Shown here piece by piece: positions 21,376 through 31,187 of a stretch of 64,000 bases of DNA. The first letter of the stretch is position 1. Every line of letters starts with the position of its first letter. Source of the DNA: Botryococcus braunii. Its lineage: Eukaryota > Chlorophyta > Trebouxiophyceae. Position numbers and translations under genes: made by a program. The notes under the pieces are model-generated. The model was not told the DNA's origin. It saw only the letters and a list, made by a program, of their open reading frames with translations, and ran no database searches. The stretch covers positions 36,933-100,932 of the forward strand of contig MVGU01001480.1 of assembly GCA_002005505.1 (NCBI GenBank), in the 5' to 3' direction.

Positions 21376-22878
21376 TGTTGTATAAACTGATAGGTACGTA
21401 TAGATACGTGATGGCAAACGTACAAGTTACAGGGGCGCTATCAGTTTATCAAGTGGTTTTAGGAAACATTGTATATCTGAATTTCTCCACGTGTGGAGTA
21501 CAAGTAAAAAGATGCGCCTGATTGCGTGTCAAAGGGTATTGTATTATGTTCAGTTAGGTTGATCATATAAGTGACCTCCATGCAGTACAGGTCTTGTACT
21601 AGTGACGGTAAGGTCACAAGGTAAAGACTCCATTGAGTGTGTACGCGTGTATAAGTATGAGATCCCTGGTGCAGCTATAGAGCTACACGTTGGCATAGGG
21701 CCAAGTCAGGGTTGTTTATGTGACCATGCAGTACGGTACAGCCTCTCGAAAGGAACTGTACCGTTACCGCCGGTTACGATCAGAAGGCATAGAAACGCCA
21801 GATCGCGAGCAAGCTTGGCAGTCGATGGGGTGTGGAATGCATCTGGGCTTCGAGCTCCAAGCTGAATAGTGTTTGCTCTGTATTGAAGGACTGCTTGATA
21901 TACTGCTGTCACATTCATTTCAATACAGGTAAGCTTGCGATCGCTGGCAAGGGTAACGGTCGCAGTCGTGTGGCTGCGATCGTAGGCGTTAAGCACATGC
22001 ATACTGATGTTTCTGCTGATTATGAAACATTACATGTGTCTTGTGTTGCAGGAGCTGCATTGCTTGTATGTTACTGTTGTGCGAACAGTAAGGCTATTTG
22101 TGTGTGACGAGTTGCACACTGGTTATAGCAGTGAGTACAGATACGTATAACAAGCATGCTCCTGCTGGTTAAATAACTGTTTTGTTTTGATCTCTGATGA
22201 TCCACATATTGTGCAGATTGGTTGGGAGTAGCCATTAAACTCCTGGGACTGCTGAAGGGCCAAGGGTGTCCTGATCGGAGAGCAGTCGGTACGTACACAT
22301 ATGTGGATAGGTTGCGTGTGTGTTTTATGTGGTTTAGATATATTTTATGGACACTGATGAACCCACAAGTAAATCGTAACGCTCGGATGCAGGCAGATAT
22401 AGACGGCAGTGCGAGCACTGGTCTATATAGACATTGAGATTACTTGGTGGTGTTCACAGGTAAATATACGTAAACCATTTGTAATCAGTCGATGGGGTGT
22501 GGAATGCATCTGGGCTTCGAGCTCCAAGCTGAATAGTGTTTGCTCTGTATTGAAGGACTGCTTGATATACTGCTGTCACATTCATTTCAATACAGGAGCT
22601 GCATTGCTTGTATGTTACTGTTGTGCGAACAGTAAGGCTATTTGTGTGTGACGAGTTGCACACTGGTTATAGCGATTGGTTGGGAGTAGCCATTAAACTC
22701 CTGGGACTGCTGAAGGGCCAAGGGTGTCCTGATCGGAGAGCAGTCGGCAGACATAGACGGCAGTGCGAGCACTGGTCTATATAGACATTGAGATTACTTG
22801 GTGGTGTTCACAGGAAGTGATTCTCCTACGGCATACGCACCGCTTACAGTTACGGCATCCTCCAACTAATACACAACA
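21376..22878 (+). repeat. B 5' LTR
   Basis: TGTTGTATAAACTG ... ACACAACA. A 12-bp inverted repeat ATAAACTGATAG/CTATCAGTTTAT (21382-21393, 21438-21449) lies at the very start of U3. Only a handful of differences to the 3' LTR. Confidence 0.93.
21821..22878 (+). other. B 5' LTR: four-exon R, spliced R', U5
   Basis: First copy: E1 21821-21928 (108 bp), intron GTAAGC...TGCAG 21929-22051, E2 22052-22130 (79), intron GTGAGT...TGCAG 22131-22216, E3 22217-22288 (72), intron GTACGT...TGCAG 22289-22392, E4 22393-22459 (67), donor GTAAAT at 22460. Second copy 22488-22813, 326 bp, equals E1+E2+E3+E4 with all three introns absent, then U5 22814-22878. The last E2 base is A here, but G in the second copy and in the 3' LTR, so it mutated after insertion. 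Confidence 0.96.
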
Positions 22879-22880
22879 AA

Positions 22881-22894
22881 GGTGCTGGGCCCAC
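22881..22894 (+). promoter_or_regulatory. B primer-binding site, divergent
   Basis: GGTGCTGGGCCCAC at the PBS position; it differs from GGTTATGGGCCCAC of the other families at two neighbouring bases that would pair with the anticodon loop. Either decayed or adapted to another primer. Confidence 0.6.
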
Positions 22895-22904
22895 AACTTG
22901 CTGC

Positions 22905-23885
22905 ATGCCAGAGGAGGAAGTCATTGTGATCGAAGATACACCGGAACCTGAAGAGCAACGGACGCCGAGACCTTTCCCAACAACGAGAGGAAGAGGACTG
23001 CGACCTGCAGTACGTCAACAGCATCCAAGAAGACCGGAATACTCAGAGTATCCCATTCCTTTTGTCAGGACTCACTTTAAAGTTCCTGACTATTTTGGAG
23101 ACCCGGGTCTGTATATTCATATTGAGAGGCCTGGTGTTCCAAAGGGTCAATTTCAAAGGCCAATTGTGCATCACCAAGACATTGTGCTGAACAATCTTCC
23201 TGATCCTGTTGAACGAGCAAACTACATCTTTGTTAAGACTTGTGAAAGTGAAGAAGGGTCCGCTCTGTGTGAAGGAATCATATCAACGGCATTCTTGGCT
23301 GGTCTGACACAGCCACGAGAGGAGCCCATTTTGGTCAAGTGGGAGGAATTGATTGTGTTCAGTGATCCCCTTGCTGATAGCCTGGTGCATGAGGTAGCAG
23401 AGCTATACGGGAAGAGCCTTCCAAAAGAAGACTGGGAGGTGCACTATTTTCTGAAAGTGTGGAACCGTTTGCAGGAGTTATTTAAGCTAACTGCAGACGG
23501 GCCACTGGAAGGTTTTCCTTCGTTCTTTCTCGACAGAGCTATTGTTGAGGGAAGAGAGGGAACAGGACAGGTACTCAGGTGGTACAGAGAATACCACGTG
23601 TATATCGAGCTGGTACAGTTCCAGTTCCGTTTACACCAAGGGCAGAGTAAGGCAGTATTTGACCGACTGCCATCATGGAGGGAGGTGGAGGAGCTGGGAC
23701 TCAATCCGTTGCGGCTCCATCCGGATTACTTCCAGACCTACGAGGGGATCTCACGGGGGTGGCTGGAACCAGTGATGGGGTTACAGCGACTGACATGGGA
23801 AGAGATTCAGGAGTTGGAACAGCAGTGGCTAGGGGATCTGAACCGGCCAGTACATCTGGCCGGGAAGATCCGACGAGTCCAGTGA
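22905..23885 (+). CDS. B ORF0, unknown 326-residue protein upstream of gag
   Basis: Starts MPEEEVIVIEDTPEPEEQRT 10 bases after the PBS. The acidic start is followed by a basic R/P-rich part, then a folded-looking body (YPIPFVRTHFKVPDYFGDPG, FLKVWNRLQELFKLTADGP) rich in aromatic residues and W near the C-terminus (GWLEPVMGLQRLTWEEIQEL). No domain recognised. It overlaps gag by about 210 bp in a different frame (gag is -1), which differs from C1 where gag is +1. Intact, with no stops, which suggests it was under selection until recently. A nucleic-acid-binding or regulatory role would be speculation. Confidence 0.6.
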   Translation: MPEEEVIVIEDTPEPEEQRTPRPFPTTRGRGLRPAVRQQHPRRPEYSEYPIPFVRTHFKVPDYFGDPGLYIHIERPGVPKGQFQRPIVHHQDIVLNNLPDPVERANYIFVKTCESEEGSALCEGIISTAFLAGLTQPREEPILVKWEELIVFSDPLADSLVHEVAELYGKSLPKEDWEVHYFLKVWNRLQELFKLTADGPLEGFPSFFLDRAIVEGREGTGQVLRWYREYHVYIELVQFQFRLHQGQSKAVFDRLPSWREVEELGLNPLRLHPDYFQTYEGISRGWLEPVMGLQRLTWEEIQELEQQWLGDLNRPVHLAGKIRRVQ

Positions 23886-24831
23886 ACTCCAGTCTGCAGG
23901 TCACCACCTCCTTAGATAGACTGGGTTTTTCGTTGGACATCTGGAAACAAAATGTGTTCCATTGTGCCGTGAGCAGGAATGTGCTGGAATGCCTAAAAAC
24001 GTCCATGCCGGGGACTAAAGGGGATGCAGTGGCACTGCATTTGTTGCTGCAAAAGGTTCCAGAAGTGTGGGCTCAGAAGGTGGCATTTGCTGAATCTGCA
24101 GCAGTGGCATTTAAATGGATTATGAGCCAGTTCCAAGGGGGAGCAAACTTGGAAATCAATGACCAATGGCTGGAGCTGTTGGACAGTGAAATAATGGGGA
24201 ATGAGGGCACGTTGGAAGAATATGTGGCTAGGAAAGAGCTGCTGGCAAAAAGACTGAACGATAACAACATGCCAGTAACGCAAACAAAACTCAAGAAGTC
24301 AATCCTGAAGTGCCTTCCGTACCAGTTTGATGCTCATAAACCAAGTTTATCTTCTTCCACTGCTACATGCAATATTAACCAAACCTTGGCTGCTATAAGG
24401 GTGGTTGCAGAAACCATTGGTTTCAATGATCAGCAACCAAGGGCTCCAAGGGCGGCTGTTGTCCGCAAGCCGGGTCCGGCTGTCAGGAACGATAATCGGA
24501 CATGCTATGAGTGTGGTGAGAGGGGGCACATTAAAGTGAACTGCCCAAGACTTGTGCACCCTCCTAACCGAGGTAACCCACCCACTGGAGAAGAGGTAAA
24601 TCCAAGGGCAGGGATGGCATCCTCAAAGTTACAAAACACTGGGGAAGGGCAGTGGATTGTTGACACGGGTGCTACTAACCATATATGCAATGATTTGCAT
24701 TTAATGTCCAATGTCATTGTTTATGATGAAGCCAAACCACTGGGACTAGCAGCGAGTGATGGTCAAGGATTGCGAAAGGCACAGGGAAATGTGTGTCTAT
24801 CTGTGCAAGGTGGGGGAAGTGTGTTGCTTAC
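23675..24831 (+). CDS. gag: B Gag and protease, interrupted by F
   Basis: Copia Gag: LDIWKQNVFHCAVSRNVLECL, PEVWAQKVAFAESAAVAFKW, FQGGANLEINDQWLELL, EEYVARKELLAKRLNDNN. Zinc knuckle CYECGERGHIKVNC. Protease site WIVDTGATNHICND, then LAASDGQGLRKAQGNVCLS. The first ATG overlaps ORF0; a later start would shorten the poorly conserved N-terminus. At 24827-24831 (CTTAC) F enters; the next conserved residues (EYVPTATDNLLSVS) follow F at about 32077. Confidence 0.88.
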
Positions 24832-25710
24832 TGTTGAATGAATTGGTCAATACTGTACTTAGTGACATCCCCTGTCACATGCCATCAACAGCAGTGTAAA
24901 CTATAGCCGTTATAGCCCTTTATGAACGGTATAGATCATACTCGTACCTCAATGACATAACACGTGACTTGTACGATATGCGTTCTCAATAGACATTACG
25001 TATGGTAGTACTTTAGGATCCCTGCAGTCCGAGCCATCCCTGGGCAGCCCAGGAACGGCTCGGTACTTGTCCGAAGCATGTTGGTATCCTTGACCAACCT
25101 CTACTGTTGGAGAGTGCTGTGTGCTGTTCCTGGAAACGTTGTAGCGTGGACGGTTTTTCCCACAGGCTACGAAGTGACGCTGCCGTCGTGCCATCACTGC
25201 AGGTGTGTTTAGGATTCTCAAAGCCGTTCCAGATATGATTGTGCTCAAACATTCAGACCAGTTAGATATTACTGCTGTGTGCATTGATGAGAGTGCATGA
25301 CGAGAGCGCACTGAATGTTTGACCTCATTGAGACTTATGTTGACGTCCACCGTTGTGGCGGTAAGATAGTTTCACTGTACAAACATCACAAAGAGACCTT
25401 GCTGAGTTACTGATGAACTATTATTGTATTCTAGTGACGTAAAGTAGACATCGCAAGGCCTCTTTGGTGCTGAACTCTGCTATCAGGCAAGGCGTAGTGT
25501 TACGTGGTCTTTAGCAAGAGTGAGAGCAGTTAAGATCATTTGTAAGACTTGTCCGAAGCATGTTGGTATCCTTGACCAACCTCTACTGTTGGAGAGTGCT
25601 GTGTGCTGTTCCTGGAAACGTTGTAGCGTGGACGGTTTTTCCCACAGGCTACGAAGTGACGCTGCCGTCGTGCCATCACTGCAGGTGACGCCGCAAGCAG
25701 AAATGCTTGA
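24832..25710 (+). repeat. F 5' LTR with duplicated R block
   Basis: R copy 1 25065-25202 (138 bp), followed by donor-like GTGTGTTT at 25203. R copy 2 25547-25684 (138 bp) ends CTGCAG, then U5 25685-25710. No intron inside the block. Same order as B and C: first copy plus GT, second copy ending in AG before U5. Confidence 0.92.
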
Positions 25711-25726
25711 GGTTATGGGCCCACGC
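25711..25726 (+). promoter_or_regulatory. F primer-binding site (half-tRNA type)
   Basis: GGTTATGGGCCCACGC directly after the LTR, as in C and D. Confidence 0.87.
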
Positions 25727-26018
25727 TTTCCAAGCTGAGCTTGCAGTGACGCACGACAGATTTCCAGGGAGAAAAGGGGTTTCGGACCCCGCTTCGAGAC
25801 TGCGAGCTTCACTGACGAGTGAGGTCTGGCCGTTCAAACATATCGAGCTAGTCACGTAAAATTATTCCTTCTGTAGTGCTGGAAGGAATTGTTGTACAGT
25901 AGCAACTGGGCTGGGAAAGCAGAAGTACTTCTGGGACTGATCAACTCAGTGTCAGAGCTAGGAAGAAGTGCTTCCAGGGGAAGTCATTTAAGGCTTGGAG
26001 TGAAGAACTGGCTTGATC

Positions 26019-27641
26019 ATGAAAACTAGAAGCAGACAAGTGATCATGAAAACGAGAAGTAAGCGCACTGCAACGGAGTCTGGATCAGCTGGGTCTGGCT
26101 CCTCCATCAGTGCATCACCCAGCCAGCCAGCAAACTCCACTGCGCAGAGTGGAGAGATGTGCATCGCAATGACGAAAACCGGTGGCGTCGTCACCACGAA
26201 TGTCAAATGTCCAGTGACTCTGGACAGAGAGGGAGTGGAATTTCCACTCTGGGATCTGGCATATGTGGCAGCCTGTGGCCTCAAAAGGTGCAAGGCAGCC
26301 ATTGAAGCTCCAATGCCAGACACAGAGGAGAATGCAGCAGCGCTCCTAATGCTGATTGAGAGCGTCCCCAAGGCGTGGGGTGCCAAGCTGGCTGCAATGC
26401 AAGTGGCAGCCAATGCCTACCAGTGGGTTCGAGAGCGTTTTACTGGAGGGGCAGACCAGGAGGTAACAGCACGCTGGCTGGAGCTCCTACACACCAGCAT
26501 GGGAGAGACAGAAACGTTGGAGGACTACTACAACAGGAAGGTGGCACTCTTCCATGCACTCAAGCGAAATGGGCACTCCATCATGGAGAGAGAAGCCAAG
26601 CTGGCAATCATCAAGGGCCTGCCAGAGGAAGCGAAGGAGACTGGGATGTTCTCCTCATCTGCTGGGAAGGATCTGGAGGGACTGTGGGAGATCATCTCCA
26701 CCACAGCCAAGGGACTGGGCTTCAACGACCAGGTCCCCAGAGTCACCCCTGTGGCCAGGGCAGCCATCACACCAGCCTACTCCACCACACCAGGGACTGC
26801 AAGCCCACAGGAGACCCAAGCTGGAGGCCAGGGGGGCCAAGCTTCATCGACCAAGGTGGAGGGACGGGACCGGCGTGACAACAGGCGCTGCCGCTACTGC
26901 AACAAGCTAGGCCATTTTGAGAGGAACTGCCTCAAGAAGGAGGCGGACGAGAAGATGCAACAGAACCTGCAGCAAGTCATGGCTGCAATGGCCAATCTGC
27001 TTCCGCAATTCCAAAATCAAGCGTCGGCTGCAGTGGCTCGACCTCCGGAGGGCAGCGGGAACGGCAACAACTTTTTCCCCGGGGGATATCCACCACCCTC
27101 TGGTATGTCTGCCATGATTTCTCTGAATGTCTTAACACCAACACGCGTCATGCCAGAAGCGAGAAGTTTTCTGGTGGACAGTGGAGCCACCATCCACCTA
27201 GTCAATGATCTGTCCCTGCTACATTCCCCCACCCTGCACAGAAATCCCATTCCTTTGCATATGGCTACGTCAGATGCCACGGGACAGATAATTGCAACTG
27301 GTTCCCTGTGCTTGAGCAGTGCAGAACAGCAACCCCTGTGGCTTCACAATGTGCATTGTGTTCCTTCAGCTACAGCTAATCTGATTTCAGTGACAGCTGC
27401 TATACGTGATGGGGCTAGTTTTGTGACAGACAGTGTGGGAAGTTACACTGGTATGCGTGGCGCTCAAAACTGGTCTTGTTCAGTTGCACAGAGAAATGGC
27501 CTGTATTTCTTGCAGAAGGTCAGTCCAGTCAGAAACCCTGTCTCTGTGTTTGTTAACACAGCCAGAGCACCAGTCGCTCATGATTGCAGATTGAGAGCAC
27601 TGTGGCACAGTAGACTGGGGCACCCAGGGAGGTTAATATGA
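26019..27641 (+). CDS. gag: F Gag, protease and GAG-pre-integrase
   Basis: ATG at 26019 (MKTRSRQVIMKTRSKRT). Copia Gag motifs: FPLWDLAYVAACGLKRC, VRERFTGGADQEVTARWL, ETLEDYYNRKVALFHALKR. Zinc knuckle CRYCNKLGHFERNC, protease FLVDSGATIHLVNDLSLL, and the GAG-pre-integrase motif LWHSRLGHPGR, at which the frame stops. The downstream frame starts in the same place, -1 relative to this one. Relatives (D3) have no break here, so this is probably one indel rather than programmed frameshifting. Confidence 0.88.
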   Translation: MKTRSRQVIMKTRSKRTATESGSAGSGSSISASPSQPANSTAQSGEMCIAMTKTGGVVTTNVKCPVTLDREGVEFPLWDLAYVAACGLKRCKAAIEAPMPDTEENAAALLMLIESVPKAWGAKLAAMQVAANAYQWVRERFTGGADQEVTARWLELLHTSMGETETLEDYYNRKVALFHALKRNGHSIMEREAKLAIIKGLPEEAKETGMFSSSAGKDLEGLWEIISTTAKGLGFNDQVPRVTPVARAAITPAYSTTPGTASPQETQAGGQGGQASSTKVEGRDRRDNRRCRYCNKLGHFERNCLKKEADEKMQQNLQQVMAAMANLLPQFQNQASAAVARPPEGSGNGNNFFPGGYPPPSGMSAMISLNVLTPTRVMPEARSFLVDSGATIHLVNDLSLLHSPTLHRNPIPLHMATSDATGQIIATGSLCLSSAEQQPLWLHNVHCVPSATANLISVTAAIRDGASFVTDSVGSYTGMRGAQNWSCSVAQRNGLYFLQKVSPVRNPVSVFVNTARAPVAHDCRLRALWHSRLGHPGRLI

Positions 27642-30600
27642 GGCGACTGCAGTCTGAAGATTTGGTCCTGGGCATCCCTGTATCTCTCTCCCCTTGCGCA
27701 AACTGTCACTCTTCGTGTGAAGCGTGCATTCAAGGAAAGCACAGTCGTCCCCCTTTTGGAACCAGTTCCAGAGCAGCCACTGAGCCCCTTGAGAGAATTC
27801 ATTTGGACACAGTTGGCCCCATCTCCCCTACAGCTATTACTGGGGAGCGCTTCTTTGTCACGATTGTGGATGAGGCTACGCACTACGTCATAGCCCTGGC
27901 AGTAAAAACCAAGGATGCAATCAGCAGTGCAGTCAGAGACCTCCTGATTTTTTGGCAGAGGCAGTTGAACCGCTCTGTTAAGTGCATTCGTACTGACAGG
28001 GGGACAGAATTCCTCAACAGTACATTGAAGGGTTTCTGTACGCAGGAGGGAATTAAATTTGAGACCTCTGCAGCATACACGCCTCAGCAAAATGGCGTTG
28101 CTGAACGGATGAACCGAACAATCAAGGAGAAGGCCAGAACACTCATGTTGCATGCAGCTGCCAAACAGTCACTCTGGAAGGAAGCAGTGGAGACAGCCTG
28201 CATCCTGTACAATATGGGACCTGTGACTGGACGTGACAAGACGCCTTATGAAGCCTTCCATGGGGTAAAGCCCGATGTATCCCTGCTCAGGACTTTTGGC
28301 TGTCTAGCACATGTGCACATACCTGATCACCAAAGGGGAGTGTTTGAGTCTAAGACCTCCCCTGGTCTCTTCACAGGGTATTCCAGTGTGTCAAAGGCAT
28401 ATAGAATTTATATGGGAAACGGGATTTGGAAAGAAAGCAGAGATGTTACCTTTCTGGAGCACTTAAGGGGCGCAGACAGAGTGGGGCTTAGCACCATGTC
28501 TCCTGTGAGTCCAAATGCAGTCCAGCAGCCCTTTGCCTTGCCTTTTGTACAACAGGAGGGCCAGCAGTCCTTGGGTCAGTTGTCTTTTTGGGACTCAGAT
28601 GATCCTGAGCCTCTCTGCAACCGAGAGGTCAACGTGCAGCAGTCCGGACCTGACTCCCCCTGTGCAACCACCCCCTGTGCAACTACCCCATGTGCAATCA
28701 ACCCCTGTGAGAATTCTGAGACTACAAGTGTCAACGTGGACGGGGAGCCCACTTCCTCGGAGCTGAGCCATACGCAGTCCGGCCACAGCTGGTCCGTACT
28801 CGGACACATGGAGAACCTGGCGCGAGGAGGCGAGGAGACCAAGTCACACATGCAACGTTTGAATAATGTGCAAGAATGTGTTCGAATGGAAGTTGGGGCC
28901 ATGGGTGTCCGAGGGCAAGACGGGCTGACCCGGCAGCAACGGTATGATCAGAGAGTAGCAGCACGTGAGACTGCAGCTGAGGTCACTGTGGAACATGATG
29001 GAGATGTGAGTGATGGAGAGAATAGGAGAATGTCAGAGGCCATTTGCCCAGGGGAAGCAACGGAAGCTCAGCCTAATGGACAGGACTTGGCCAGGCTGGA
29101 GGGCATGTCTGATCATGTAAGCGCTGAGAGTGAGGCAAGAGAGGTCAGTTTGGAGATTTCCAATCAGACACTTGATGGACAAAGGGAGTCTTCAGATGGC
29201 CAGGCTCTGCGTGCTTGTGAGGGACACACTGGGGAGTCACAGGTGTGTTGTGAGAGTACAAGCGTGGATGAGAGAGACACCACTGCAGGGTGTCGCACAG
29301 TGCCAGATTATGCTGCGCCTTTGAGTGATGAGTGCGTTTGGGACATGACGAGTGATGTAAGACCCAGATTGAGTGGAGCAGCATGTGAATCCTCCAAGGA
29401 GAGAAAGCTGCAGACACCTCCAGAGTGGGAGAGAGTCAGAGAGGTGTGTAACGCAGTAACCTCGAGCGAAAGAGTAGTGGAAGCACGTGCGTGTGAGCCT
29501 AGAGAGGATAGCCATGTTGTGCATGATCACAATCTGAATCCTGTAAAGGGTAAGATACCTGGGGTGAGGTGGTCCAAGGTGCCAATCCCTGGAAACCTCA
29601 GGGAGGCGCAAAGATCCCCTCAGTGGGAATTCTGGCGCCAGGCAATGCAAGAGGAGCAAGATTCTCTTGATGCGCACGAGGTGATGGAGTACGTTGAGAG
29701 ACCCAGGGGACACAAGGTGATCCCTGTGCATTGGATCTTCTCTGTGAAGACTGATGCACATGGGAACGTGTTGAGATTTAAGGCTCGGCTTGTAGCCCAG
29801 GGCTGTAGACAGATTCCTGGAGTTGATGTAGATGAGGTCTTTGCACCTACCAGTAGCTATGGGTCCAGGAGGACTTTGCTAGCAACTGCTGCAGCAAAGA
29901 ACATGGAAATTCACCAGGTGGATATAAAGACCGCCTTTTTGAATGGTGAATTAGAGGAGGAGGTGTATGTGACACAGCCTCCTGGATTTGATAATGGCAA
30001 CCCCAACATTGTGTGCAGACTGCGTAAGGCCCTTTATGGCCTGAAGCAGGCTCCCAGGGCTTGGCACAAGACCCTGAATGAGAAGCTGCTGAGTATGGGA
30101 TATGAAGTGTGTAAGAGCGATGCGGGAGTTTACATAAAGAGACACGAGGATGGGGAGCTGTCATACATGCTTGTGTATGTTGATGATCTTTTGATTGTGG
30201 CAATGGGTGCGGAAGAGATAGAATGGGTGAAAAAGGAGCTGTTGGCAAGCTTCAAGATTCATGACCTTGGTGAAGTCAAGGACTTCTTGGGCTGCCAGAT
30301 CCTGAGAGATAGAGAGAATCGGTGCTTATCACTGAGCTGCGTGCCTAAGATTGATGCACTGTGTGAGAAGTTTGGGGTGAGTGCTGAGTCACGTACAGTC
30401 GATACTCCCATGAGTAAAGACTTTGTGATGTCTGGGATGCCGCAGGTTACAGTGGGTGAGACCAGCTTTGGGTCTGGGACTCCACTGCCTCCCGGGCATA
30501 GATATTGTGAGCTTGTTGGGTCTCTGTTGTATATTGCTAATACAACTCGACCTGATATAGCTCAGGCTGTGGGTGTTCTGTCCCGTTACCGGAACGCTCC

Positions 30601-31162
30601 CACCACTGCCCACATGAATGAGGGCTTGAGGGTATTGAGGTATCTTCAGTCTACTCGAGAGTGTGTCTTAGTGCTGGGAGGGAAAGGGCCTGTGTTAGAA
30701 GGTCATGTTGATGCAGATTATGCTGGCGATATTGACAGCAGGCATTCTACCTCGGGATATGTGCTATCAGTGTTTGGCAGTGCTGTGGTCTGGGGTAGTA
30801 AGAAGCAACACTCAGTTGCTACCTCCACTGTGGAGGCAGAATTCATGGCAACCAGTCTGGCTATTAAGGAGCTTAACTGGCTGCGTGGGTTCATGGAGGA
30901 AATCGGAACTCCTCCTTGGTCAGTGAAGCTATACTGTGACAATCAGGGGTGCATTGCTAACCTGAAAAACCCACTGTATAGCAAGTATACTAAGCACATT
31001 GCAGTGTGCTTCCACTTTGCACGTGAAGCTATTGCAAAGGGGCAGGTTACACTCTGCTATGTGGAGTCTGCAAGGAACAAGGCAGACATGCTGACAAAGC
31101 CTCTCGCTCGCCCTGCCTTCCAGATGCACAGGCGAGGGTTTGGACTTGTGAAGATGACATAG
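27638..31162 (+). CDS. pol: F Pol: integrase, RT, RNase H
   Basis: 1174 codons without stop. Integrase: HHCC-type cysteines (CHSSCEACIQGKH), catalytic D in HLDTVGPIS, RTDRGTEFLN, and E in QQNGVAERMNRT. A hydrophilic linker of about 350 residues contains TTPCATTPCAINPC repeats. [64 protein letters not shown]. RNase H: HVDADYAGDIDSRHSTSGY, STVEAEFMA, YCDNQGCIANL, ending NKADMLTKPLA. All catalytic residues are present. Apart from the frameshift at about 27630 this is the most complete Pol in the window. Confidence 0.93.
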   Translation: MRRLQSEDLVLGIPVSLSPCANCHSSCEACIQGKHSRPPFGTSSRAATEPLERIHLDTVGPISPTAITGERFFVTIVDEATHYVIALAVKTKDAISSAVRDLLIFWQRQLNRSVKCIRTDRGTEFLNSTLKGFCTQEGIKFETSAAYTPQQNGVAERMNRTIKEKARTLMLHAAAKQSLWKEAVETACILYNMGPVTGRDKTPYEAFHGVKPDVSLLRTFGCLAHVHIPDHQRGVFESKTSPGLFTGYSSVSKAYRIYMGNGIWKESRDVTFLEHLRGADRVGLSTMSPVSPNAVQQPFALPFVQQEGQQSLGQLSFWDSDDPEPLCNREVNVQQSGPDSPCATTPCATTPCAINPCENSETTSVNVDGEPTSSELSHTQSGHSWSVLGHMENLARGGEETKSHMQRLNNVQECVRMEVGAMGVRGQDGLTRQQRYDQRVAARETAAEVTVEHDGDVSDGENRRMSEAICPGEATEAQPNGQDLARLEGMSDHVSAESEAREVSLEISNQTLDGQRESSDGQALRACEGHTGESQVCCESTSVDERDTTAGCRTVPDYAAPLSDECVWDMTSDVRPRLSGAACESSKERKLQTPPEWERVREVCNAVTSSERVVEARACEPREDSHVVHDHNLNPVKGKIPGVRWSKVPIPGNLREAQRSPQWEFWRQAMQEEQDSLDAHEVMEYVERPRGHKVIPVHWIFSVKTDAHGNVLRFKARLVAQGCRQIPGVDVDEVFAPTSSYGSRRTLLATAAAKNMEIHQVDIKTAFLNGELEEEVYVTQPPGFDNGNPNIVCRLRKALYGLKQAPRAWHKTLNEKLLSMGYEVCKSDAGVYIKRHEDGELSYMLVYVDDLLIVAMGAEEIEWVKKELLASFKIHDLGEVKDFLGCQILRDRENRCLSLSCVPKIDALCEKFGVSAESRTVDTPMSKDFVMSGMPQVTVGETSFGSGTPLPPGHRYCELVGSLLYIANTTRPDIAQAVGVLSRYRNAPTTAHMNEGLRVLRYLQSTRECVLVLGGKGPVLEGHVDADYAGDIDSRHSTSGYVLSVFGSAVVWGSKKQHSVATSTVEAEFMATSLAIKELNWLRGFMEEIGTPPWSVKLYCDNQGCIANLKNPLYSKYTKHIAVCFHFAREAIAKGQVTLCYVESARNKADMLTKPLARPAFQMHRRGFGLVKMT

Positions 31163-31187
31163 GTGACAGGGTGCTGTCAAGGGGAAG

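Noticed and set aside
21602..22663. Frames of 60-115 codons inside the B LTR (and copies at 35122-36183)
   Set aside because: They are repeated with the LTR, cross the GT...AG intron borders, and have no domain; non-coding leader/U3 is the better reading.
21821..22813. Duplicated LTR block as a simple tandem duplication
   Set aside because: A plain duplication would keep the introns in both copies; all junctions in the second copy are exact splice products.
24949..25812. 133-codon and other frames on the minus strand of the F LTRs
   Set aside because: Antisense to the element and duplicated with the LTR; no domain.
27620..27645. Programmed -1 frameshift in F at GGGAGGTTAATATGA
   Set aside because: Position inside GAG-pre-integrase is unusual, no clear slippery heptamer or stem seen, and relatives are continuous here; an indel is simpler.
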